A DNA stretch of 32,027 nucleotides, from contig NZ_PZKN01000038.1 of assembly GCF_003046795.1 (NCBI RefSeq), positions 1 through 32,027 of the forward strand, in the 5' to 3' direction. Shown here one piece after another: positions 16,146 through 22,239 of the stretch. Below the pieces are notes generated by a model. That model had not been told where the DNA came from and did not search any database. It worked only from the letters and a program-made list of their open reading frames with translations. Source of the DNA: Desulfonatronum sp. SC1. GTDB taxonomy: Bacteria > Desulfobacterota > Desulfovibrionia > Desulfovibrionales > Desulfonatronaceae. The stretch's first letter is position 1. Each line of letters opens with the position of its first letter. A program made the position numbers and the translations under genes.

Positions 16146-16355
16146 GTGACCAATGTATTGCGAGGAGTACATACTCCGATCCTCGAAAAGATCCTCGAAC
16201 TCTATACCGACCTCTATCTTCACGACGGCTTCGGGACCGTCACCGTGGAGATGCGCTTCCTCAGGCGGGGTCAAAAAGAAATCATCGTCAGCAGCGGAAA
16301 GGAATACCGCTTTGTGGTGGATTGGCCGGAAGGCGCTCGCGAGGAGGGGAAGTGA
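16146..16355 (+). CDS. small uncharacterised protein (69 aa)
   Basis: A GTG start with AGGAGA five or six bases upstream. The 69-aa product has an amphipathic helix (ILEKILELYTDLYLHDGFG) followed by alternating strand-like residues (VTVEMRFLRRGQKEIIV) and ends in an acidic tail. The composition and regular helix-strand pattern look like a genuine compact protein rather than a chance frame. The longer frame back to 15984 adds Arg/Pro-rich sequence without a ribosome-binding site. I do not recognise the family. The stop codon overlaps the next possible start (TGATG). Confidence 0.55.
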   Translation: MTNVLRGVHTPILEKILELYTDLYLHDGFGTVTVEMRFLRRGQKEIIVSSGKEYRFVVDWPEGAREEGK

Positions 16356-16771
16356 TGCGCCCCTCCACGTCTCCCGCGAGCAGCCGCTCCCTACCTCCCG
16401 GATCGGCCTTTCACTCGGCGACCTTCCGTGACGACGATGACGGGCGGCAAGTGGTGCGTACCGTTGATTACCGGCAAATCTGTCAGGCAGACTACATCAA
16501 CACTCCTTCACAGCCGGTACGCAACACACGACCGGCGCTCCAACACACCCGCGCCGAACCCAAACGACGATCCTCCATTCGTTGTTTTGGGAAGCGTGGG
16601 GACGGGGCGTCGGTCGTGCCGGTCGGTCAACCCACCCCCCGGTCCCTCCGAGGAGGGGAGTGGATCGCGGATGCGTGGGGTTTGGAAGTTTTCCAGGAAT
16701 CCAAGCGTGACACCTGGCGAGTGGACCGCAGATGCGTGGGGTTTGGTCCTGCTCTCCATGGCCAAGGCTGA
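16355..16771 (+). CDS. possible coupled ORF running into repeat DNA
   Basis: The ATG at 16355 overlaps the previous stop, with AGGAGGGG just upstream, so ribosomes probably initiate here. The first about 55 residues (through DYRQICQADYI) could be a short protein. The rest is low-complexity Arg/Pro/Gly sequence translated from the repeat element at 16629 and a 27-base direct repeat. The product is therefore probably a short protein whose original C-terminus was replaced by repeat-derived sequence. No family recognised. Confidence 0.25.
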   Translation: MRPSTSPASSRSLPPGSAFHSATFRDDDDGRQVVRTVDYRQICQADYINTPSQPVRNTRPALQHTRAEPKRRSSIRCFGKRGDGASVVPVGQPTPRSLRGGEWIADAWGLEVFQESKRDTWRVDRRCVGFGPALHGQG

Positions 16772-16827
16772 AGGAACGCGGAAAGTACGGCGTAGATTCC
16801 CCTCCTGGGAGGGGCCAGGGGTGGGTT
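16629..16827. repeat. repeat element 2: inverted GC-rich hairpin pair with internal direct repeat
   Basis: The left copy (16629-16660) has AACCCACC followed by CCTCCGAGGAGGGGAG. The right copy (16798-16827) has CCCCTCCTGGGAGGGG followed by GGGGTGGGTT, in inverted orientation. Between them, a 27-base sequence containing GATGCGTGGGGTTTGG occurs twice (16659-16685 and 16720-16746) with two mismatches. No GAAC-type arms flank this copy. The right end directly abuts a decayed FmdE-like gene. Confidence 0.7.
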
Positions 16828-16833
16828 CTGCAG

Positions 16834-17011
16834 TCTGAAGAAGAAATGATCGCCGCTCCGGCATTGAGAATTCCCCCCATACGCCCCGCTGGAGCTGTTT
16901 ACCGAGCCCGAGGTCTACACTTTCGTCGCCTGGGGCCAACTTGAGCAGGGAGAGATGGATCGGTTGATTCGGGAGCAGCGGAGAAAAGCACGGGCGCAAT
17001 CCGATGAATAG
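16834..17011 (+). pseudogene. C-terminal remnant of an FmdE-like gene
   Basis: The frame from 16868 to the TAG at 17009-17011 encodes about 47 residues. They align without gaps to the C-terminus of the intact FmdE-like protein encoded downstream (17104-17820): EFPPYAPLELFTEPEVYTF against VFPTMAPEDLFETSDVFTF, then AWGQLEQGEMDRLIREQRR against SWGHINPGELDRLGREQRR. An in-frame TGA at 16865 ends the homology. The homologous reading may continue upstream one frame over (SEEEMIAAPALR, from 16834), suggesting a one- or two-base frameshift near 16870. Everything further upstream is repeat element 2. This is a broken paralog left by duplication and truncation. Confidence 0.75.
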
Positions 17012-17103
17012 CTGACGCGAAGGCGTCGATGTTGTGACTGGAAAGAATGATTGGATGGCCGACGTTTCGTCACGGATCGATCAATACGAAAGGAGTAAAC
17101 GGA

Positions 17104-17820
17104 ATGACGGTGTTGCAAAGGAAGACGGTGGGGGCTGGCTTGCTGAGTTTGGCCTTGATTTTGGGAACGTGGATCTCGCCCGGCCCGGTTGCGGGCGGTA
17201 AGTATCCGGCGGAGATTGAGAACCTGCCGCCCATCACCATTGTCAAGGACGGCCAGGCGCGACATTTGGCCTTGACCGATGTTTTCGAGTTTTACGGCAA
17301 CAGTTGCATGAGTTCGTCATCGGCCTTTCTGGCGACGAGTCATGGTTTGCGGGTGCTGTTCGGCGACGAGCCCGCGGATTTGGCGGACTTGGTGATCGTT
17401 ACGCCGTCGGCGGGTGGAAGCATTGACTTCCTGGACCTGTTGATGCGCGACGACCCCAGGCAGCGGACCTGGCCTCCGGCCGGGATCAGCGGCGGCGCGG
17501 ATAACTTCGTGTTCCAGTTCTACCGCAAATCCACCATGCAGGGCGTGATCGTCAAGTACAAGGACGGCTTGTGGCCCGCGGACTGGTTCGATCTGCGCGC
17601 CAAGCAGAAGGCCGGAACCATTACGGATGCTGAGCGACAGCGGCGCGTCGAGGCCCGCCGGCTTGTGCAGGAAGTTTTTCCGACCATGGCCCCTGAAGAT
17701 CTGTTCGAAACGTCCGACGTATTCACCTTTGTTTCCTGGGGGCATATCAACCCCGGCGAACTGGACAGGCTTGGCCGGGAACAGCGCCGCGCTGCCCGGG
17801 CTCAAGCCGCGGAGCAATAG
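17104..17820 (+). CDS. secreted FmdE-like protein
   Basis: A 238-aa protein with an N-terminal signal peptide (hydrophobic core around residues 10-25). The conserved core is VFEFYGNSCMSSSSAF (Cys68), LRVLFGDEPADLADLVIVTPSAGG and FYRKSTMQGVIVKY. This pattern resembles the FmdE domain (formylmethanofuran dehydrogenase subunit E region), which normally starts with a His-x-His/Cys cluster. Here the His residues before the cysteine are replaced by Tyr and Asn, and the C-terminal zinc finger of longer FmdE proteins is absent. AAAGGAG eight bases upstream fixes the ATG at 17104; the longer frame from 17047 is not needed. It precedes the pseudopilin cluster by 138 bases without an obvious terminator. 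Role unknown; it could be an exported metal-binding protein. Confidence 0.65.
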   Translation: MTVLQRKTVGAGLLSLALILGTWISPGPVAGGKYPAEIENLPPITIVKDGQARHLALTDVFEFYGNSCMSSSSAFLATSHGLRVLFGDEPADLADLVIVTPSAGGSIDFLDLLMRDDPRQRTWPPAGISGGADNFVFQFYRKSTMQGVIVKYKDGLWPADWFDLRAKQKAGTITDAERQRRVEARRLVQEVFPTMAPEDLFETSDVFTFVSWGHINPGELDRLGREQRRAARAQAAEQ

Positions 17821-17958
17821 GCTGCCTGAAAGAGGGAAGTGTCGAAAAACGGTATCGGCCGGTGCGGGACTGGCGATGAAGAGGCAACGATTTCTATCAT
17901 GCGGTTGCGTCGCGGTCTGTGGGGGATCGACGCGGAAGCACGGAAACGGAGGTTTGTC

Positions 17959-19128
17959 ATGACAGGCTTGAGGAAGCGGTACAGACGAGGAGAGCAGGGC
18001 TTCACCCTGCTGGAAATCCTGGTGGTCGTGGCTATCATGGGCTTTCTGGTGGCCATGGTCGCGCCGCGGTTCGCGGGGGTCACCGAAGGGACGGTTCAGG
18101 TTGTCGGCGACACCAGCAAGAGCAGGGGAGACCAGATGATTTCGGCGTTCTATGAGCAAAAAAGCCGTTATCCCAGTGGACTGGTCAATCTGGTGATGAC
18201 CGATGGTGATACATTGGCGGATGCCCGCTACCAGATCCCCTACGTGGACAACGAGGATCCCGGAGACGGACCAGAGGTGCTGCGCTTCAACCACAACAAC
18301 AACCACAAGTTCATGATCCATATTCTGAACGATGACGAGGCAAGAGAACTGCGCAACCTGGGCGTCAGCCGGATGTACAACCTGAACCAGTACGGCGAGG
18401 TTTTGGGGTCGTCTTGGGATGGTAATCCTGTTCAGGCCGGGGACACGGTGGGAAGGAGAGCTGATGCTGACCATACGGAAAGAACCTATAACTGGAACAA
18501 TGTTGTAGTGGTTGCGGAAAATGACAAGCGACCGCACATGGAGGCCGTGGTGCCGCGTGAAGGCGTGGGCGTGGCCATGTCCATAGTCGGGTTCGAGGCG
18601 GATGACGCCACGGAATTCTTATATGTCGGTGCTCCCCGTCCGCCGTCCGCTCCCCGCGCGGACAGTTTCGGGCGTATCGTGTTCGGGCTGGGACCGGAAA
18701 CCGAACTGGTCACCAGCGGCATGGCCTCCAATGCCGGCCGCACCCCGGTGGCCACCACCACGGAAAACTACACCTGGGACGGCTACTACATCCTCATGCC
18801 CCGGCTGACAGCCACTTCCGAGCGGCTCAAGGCGGCCACGTTTACCAATATCGTGGATGCCAACTCCGCACGGAACCTCCCGACCAACTTTAATGATCCC
18901 GCAAACCCCAACCGCGGGCAGATCGTTGCCGTGGGCTATCCCGCTGGGACAAATTTGACAGCCGGAGAGATTGTTAACGGTGCCGGCGTGATCCAGGATG
19001 GTGTCGCCCAGTACGCCAAGCGGGTCGTTGATCTGCTGGAACCCCACGCGACCTGGGATTTCGCTTCCATGCCCACGGAGCAGGATTTGCGCTGGAGCTT
19101 GGTTTTTAACGTGAGCGAGTTGCCGTAA
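17959..19128 (+). CDS. large pseudopilin A (prepilin-type N-terminus)
   Basis: A 389-aa protein that begins with a 14-residue basic leader ending in Gly14. The prepilin peptidase motif G/FTLLEILVVVAIMGF follows, with Glu at mature position +5, so it should be cleaved and methylated and enter a pilus or pseudopilus. The remaining about 350 residues form a globular domain more than twice the size of GspG/H. Shared blocks with the next two genes are MIHILNDDEARELRNLGVSR, YNLNQYG, GRIVFGLGPETELV and LMPRLTAT. GGAGG seven bases before the ATG supports this start; the longer frame from 17839 adds nonhomologous residues. The first about 95 bases of the hydrophobic helix region are nearly identical to pseudopilin B, indicating recent duplication or conversion. 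Confidence 0.88.
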   Translation: MTGLRKRYRRGEQGFTLLEILVVVAIMGFLVAMVAPRFAGVTEGTVQVVGDTSKSRGDQMISAFYEQKSRYPSGLVNLVMTDGDTLADARYQIPYVDNEDPGDGPEVLRFNHNNNHKFMIHILNDDEARELRNLGVSRMYNLNQYGEVLGSSWDGNPVQAGDTVGRRADADHTERTYNWNNVVVVAENDKRPHMEAVVPREGVGVAMSIVGFEADDATEFLYVGAPRPPSAPRADSFGRIVFGLGPETELVTSGMASNAGRTPVATTTENYTWDGYYILMPRLTATSERLKAATFTNIVDANSARNLPTNFNDPANPNRGQIVAVGYPAGTNLTAGEIVNGAGVIQDGVAQYAKRVVDLLEPHATWDFASMPTEQDLRWSLVFNVSELP

Positions 19129-19138
19129 ATGAATGATG

Positions 19139-19310
19139 TTCAACGTTCGTTGTTCTTTGTTCGTCGTTGGCGGGTTGCGGGGATGCTTTGGCATCTCCGC
19201 AACCACCAGCCAACCCGGCAAGGGCAATTTAGAGGAGCAAGCAGATCCATCGGCTGAACTCCAACCCGTCCGCGCCAGACAACAAAGAACGAAGAACAAC
19301 GAACAGAAAA
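19139..19310. repeat. nested inverted-repeat element 3
   Basis: The outer arms are T-rich 19139-19170 (CGTTCGTTGTTCTTTGTTCG) and A-rich 19279-19310 (AACAAAGAACGAAGAACAAC). Inside, GGTTGCGGGGATGC (19173-19186) pairs with GCATCTCCGCAACC (19191-19204) around a 4-base loop. The stem continues outward as GTTGGC/GCCAAC after a bulge. It lies directly after the pseudopilin A stop. Confidence 0.75.
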
Positions 19311-19318
19311 ACACTATT

Positions 19319-19342
19319 AAGGAGGTGATGCCAACCAAGTAA
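19319..19342 (+). other. perfect Shine-Dalgarno with a four-codon ORF
   Basis: AAGGAGGTGAT (19319-19329) is fully complementary to the usual 3' end of 16S rRNA. It overlaps an ATG at 19328 that opens a four-codon frame ending in TAA at 19342. The spacing is too short for efficient initiation at that ATG. The next real start is 200 bases away, so the site is either a relic of a lost gene or a ribosome-binding leader element. The following stretch 19343-19540 contains GC-rich sequence and the RBS of pseudopilin B, and I see no further gene. Confidence 0.35.
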
Positions 19343-19540
19343 AACGCTTCCCCTGTCGCGGCGAGGGGCCGGAAGGGGAGAGGTGGTGGGGAGGATTTAA
19401 GTACGTCAGGGATGACGTAGGCGGGGATTCTCTTCACCGGCCTGGAAGATTCGAGTTCGTGGTTATTTTGTTTCGCGGTAGACTCTGGGGGTGAGTTGCT
19501 GCTCCATTCAAACCCTCATTTTTTATACGGAGTTAATCTC

Positions 19541-20584
19541 ATGTTGAAACGGAAAATGAACCGGAAACAAGGACAGCAAGGCTTCACCCTTCTGGAAATC
19601 CTGGTGGTCGTGGCCATCATGGGCTTCCTGGTCGCCATGGTCGCCCCGCGCTTCGCGGGCATCACCGACGGCACCATCGACGTGGTGTGCGACACGAACC
19701 AGCAGCGGATGATCTCAGCCCTGTCCGCGTATAGTGAACAGAAAGGCAGACTGCCCGGCGGCATGGTCAACCTGGTGGATGAATCTGATGGCGAATACTT
19801 CCGTCCCACGCACACCGGCGAACTGGAATACCCGGACGAGGGAACGGCCACCTTTTTTGAGGAGTTCTTCGAGCGTAATCTGTTCCAGGTGCATATCCTG
19901 GACGCGGCTGAAGTATCTGAACTGCGCGCCATGGGCATCGGCTCTGTGTACAACCTGAATGCCTACAACTACGACGGCATTGATTTTGATGAGTATGACC
20001 AGATGGATGCGGCTATCGCTGTAGATGACCGAGAGTCCACCCTGCGTCGTGTATCAGTCGCTGAAGGCCTGGGCGTGCTCATGGTCGGCATGGGTGCTGA
20101 AGATGCCACTTCTGATGTTGAAGGCCCCGGGGTGCTTACGACTGCCGGCGTTCTTAATTCTGACTACGACGAATGGGGCAACCCCGATTGGCTCGGCCGC
20201 ATCATGCTGGGCATCGGCCCGGATTCCGACCTGATTAAGGAAGGCATGATCTCCGCTGCCGGCTTGTGCCCCGGCGGGATCAACAAAGACGATGTGCATT
20301 GGAACAACTACAATGTGCTCCTGCCGCGCCTGGAAGCCACCGTTGATCGCTACGAAGACGGCATGATGACCTACCTGTTCGCCAAGGCCAACGGCGGTTC
20401 CATTCGTGAGTTCAACCTGAAAGAAGCCCAGCCCGGCTACATGTTCATCACCCAATGCCCGGAAGGCCATCGTTTCGCCACGGCTGAGGAGTTCGAGGAA
20501 TGGGCGATCTACGCCGCTGCTGACGATACTGAAGCTGCCCGCACAGCCGCTGAAACCGCTTTGGAAGAATTCTTCGAAGACTAG
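19541..20584 (+). CDS. large pseudopilin B
   Basis: A 347-aa prepilin-like protein, paralogous to A and C. The leader MLKRKMNRKQGQQG is 14 residues. Processing is at G/F with FTLLEILVVVAIMGF and Glu+5. The globular part is strongly acidic and carries the shared blocks VHILDAAEVSELRAMGIGSV, YNLNAYNYDG, GRIMLGIGPDSDLIKEGM, LLPRLEATVDRY and REFNLKEAQPGYMF, with one AGLCPGG segment. GGAG nine bases before the ATG at 19541 supports this start over upstream alternatives. It is the only gene of the trio followed by a strong intrinsic terminator, so it may form its own short transcript and could be the major subunit. That last point is inference. Confidence 0.88.
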   Translation: MLKRKMNRKQGQQGFTLLEILVVVAIMGFLVAMVAPRFAGITDGTIDVVCDTNQQRMISALSAYSEQKGRLPGGMVNLVDESDGEYFRPTHTGELEYPDEGTATFFEEFFERNLFQVHILDAAEVSELRAMGIGSVYNLNAYNYDGIDFDEYDQMDAAIAVDDRESTLRRVSVAEGLGVLMVGMGAEDATSDVEGPGVLTTAGVLNSDYDEWGNPDWLGRIMLGIGPDSDLIKEGMISAAGLCPGGINKDDVHWNNYNVLLPRLEATVDRYEDGMMTYLFAKANGGSIREFNLKEAQPGYMFITQCPEGHRFATAEEFEEWAIYAAADDTEAARTAAETALEEFFED

Positions 20585-20628
20585 GCTGGATATTGACCTG
20601 ACCTAATCCTCCATTCCAACACTCAACC

Positions 20629-20668
20629 CCGCGGGAGGAGCTTTCCGGCTCCTCCCGTGGATTTTAAT
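20629..20668 (+). terminator. intrinsic terminator after pseudopilin B
   Basis: CCGCGGGAGGAGC pairs with GCTCCTCCCGTGG (20629-20641 with 20648-20660) as a 13-bp stem with one G-T pair and a 6-base loop. ATTTTAATAA follows. It lies 45 bases after the pseudopilin B stop codon. Confidence 0.8.
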
Positions 20669-20683
20669 AATAAGAATTGCTTT

Positions 20684-20780
20684 CATCTTCGCATGCCACC
20701 CAGGAAGGGGATCGTTCGCCTCGTCCACCTCGTACGAGTCCTCCAAGCGGTTTCTCCTTCCTGGGTGAGATGAGAAGATG
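20684..20780. repeat. long imperfect inverted repeat after the terminator
   Basis: CATCTTCGCATGCCACCCAG... starting at 20684 is complementary over about 25 bases, with about four mismatches, to the segment ending at 20780. The core is CACCCAGGAAGG (20697-20708) with CCTTCCTGGGTG (20756-20767). It would form a stem with a 47-base loop and sits immediately before repeat element 4. Confidence 0.65.
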
Positions 20781-20797
20781 TTTTACCGAAGATGTTA

Positions 20798-21052
20798 TTT
20801 CGTTCTTGGTTCTTTGTTCTTCGTTTGCCGGAGGCGTTGTTTCGTTCTTGGTTCTTTGTTCTTCGTTTGCTGACGCGGTGAAATGGAGTCCAGAACAGGA
20901 TGAGGGGTTGGCGAGTAGATAAGGGATTTACGCGAGGAGCGCGGTGCAGTTCCCCTCCTGGGAGGGGAATGAGATGCGGTTTCGCTGACATACAGGGTTT
21001 ATTCCTCGCCTCCTGGAACTGCCCAGGAGCCAAGAACGAAGAACAAAGAACA
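20798..21052. repeat. repeat element 4 with duplicated left arm
   Basis: The T-rich arm occurs twice as exact 31-base copies (20798-20828 and 20840-20870), each containing CGTTCTTGGTTCTTTGTTCT. The A-rich opposing arm is at 21031-21052 (CAAGAACGAAGAACAAAGAA). Between them is one GC-rich hairpin, CCCCTCCTGGGAGGGG (20952-20967). The element spans most of the gap between pseudopilins B and C. Confidence 0.75.
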
Positions 21053-21076
21053 TTTATAACCCGTGAGGGTGCAGTC

Positions 21077-22084
21077 ATGAAAAGACAATCTGGATTTACC
21101 CTGCTCGAAGTGCTCATCGTCATCGGCATCATGGGCCTGATAGCGGCCATGGTTTCGCCGCGTTTCGGCGGGATCAGGGACGCGGCCGGGGTGGTCATCC
21201 GGGACAACAACCAACAGCGCATGACCGCGGCCGTGGCTTCGTACTGGGAGGATCATGAGGTTTTTCCTTCGGGCTTGGTCAATCTGGTCTATGAGGACGG
21301 AGGTCCGGATGAGTATGATCGATCAGCCCGATACAAAATGCCGACTCATGAAGGAAATCTGGTCCATGAAGGCAAGGTGACCTTTGACGAGGACTTCTTC
21401 ACCCGGCTCAACCTCCGCGTGCATATCCTGAATGAAGATGAAGCCCGGGAACTGCGGCGGATGGGGATCATGACTCTCTATAACCTGAACAGCTATGATT
21501 ATCATGGGGTTGATGAAGGCGTCGTTACTCCAATCGTTGAAGGAGATAGAGAAGACCGCATGCGCCAGGTTGGGCGTGGGGTAAATGACGATGATCCCCG
21601 TATCCGGGCCGACCTGGGCGTGCTCATGGTGGGGTTGGGATGGGATACCTCGGTTGGTCCGGCAAGTTGGATCGGGCCGGCCACGACGGAAGCGAGCATC
21701 AGGACCACCGGCTGGACCCACCCGGATTCCATAGGTCGAATCATTCTGGGGCTGGGGCCGGAAACCGAGTTGATCAACAAAGATATTATTTCCTCGGCGG
21801 GTCTGTGCCCTGACGGCCTGCGCAATGACCGGACCACCTGGAACCACTACAGCCTTCTCCTGCCTCGCTTACAGGCTACCGTGGACCGGATGAATGCAAC
21901 TTCAAGTCTTGACCACTTGAAAATGATCACCGCCAGACCCGCGAATGGCCCGGTACGGGAATTCAACCTGCTGACCGTGCAACCACGCTACCGCTTCAAC
22001 ATCTACTCCCCTTCAGGGCTTCTCGGGAATGATCCGGAAAATAATCTGACGTGGGAGATAATTGATCCAGCGACTGAGACTTAG
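21077..22084 (+). CDS. large pseudopilin C
   Basis: A 335-aa third paralog. It has a short six-residue leader (MKRQSG) before FTLLEVLIVIGIMGL with Glu+5. The helix is more diverged from A and B, which are almost identical there. Shared globular blocks are VHILNEDEARELRRMGIMTL, YNLNSYDYHGVD, GVLMVGLGWD, GRIILGLGPETELINKDI, SSAGLCPDG, LLPRLQATVDRM and REFNLLTVQPRYRF. GAGGG eight bases before the ATG supports the start; the longer frame from 20900 translates the repeat element. It is the last of the tandem trio and is followed by a repeat element, then the tandem-domain pseudopilin. Confidence 0.88.
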   Translation: MKRQSGFTLLEVLIVIGIMGLIAAMVSPRFGGIRDAAGVVIRDNNQQRMTAAVASYWEDHEVFPSGLVNLVYEDGGPDEYDRSARYKMPTHEGNLVHEGKVTFDEDFFTRLNLRVHILNEDEARELRRMGIMTLYNLNSYDYHGVDEGVVTPIVEGDREDRMRQVGRGVNDDDPRIRADLGVLMVGLGWDTSVGPASWIGPATTEASIRTTGWTHPDSIGRIILGLGPETELINKDIISSAGLCPDGLRNDRTTWNHYSLLLPRLQATVDRMNATSSLDHLKMITARPANGPVREFNLLTVQPRYRFNIYSPSGLLGNDPENNLTWEIIDPATET

Positions 22085-22111
22085 GGATGAGGGAGAGGGG
22101 GGACGTTTTTT

Positions 22112-22213
22112 TTGTTCTTCGTTCTTTGTTCTTCGTTGGTGCATGCGCGAGAGTGTGGAGACTGATGGGTGGAACTGGATTCTCGACGAACGACGAACGA
22201 AGAACGAAGAAGT
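22112..22213. repeat. compact inverted-repeat element 5
   Basis: The left T-rich arm at 22112-22138 (TTGTTCTTCGTTCTTTGTTC) faces the right A-rich arm at 22185-22213 (GACGAACGACGAACGAAGAA) across a spacer of about 46 bases that lacks the GC-rich hairpin. It occupies almost the entire 155-base gap between pseudopilin C and the next gene. Confidence 0.7.
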
Positions 22214-22239
22214 AGTCCGTTACTATTTAAAGGCGAACA

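Noticed and set aside
20900-21076. N-terminal extension of pseudopilin C
   Set aside because: Translated intergenic repeat DNA; the prepilin leader begins at 21077 with a good ribosome-binding site.
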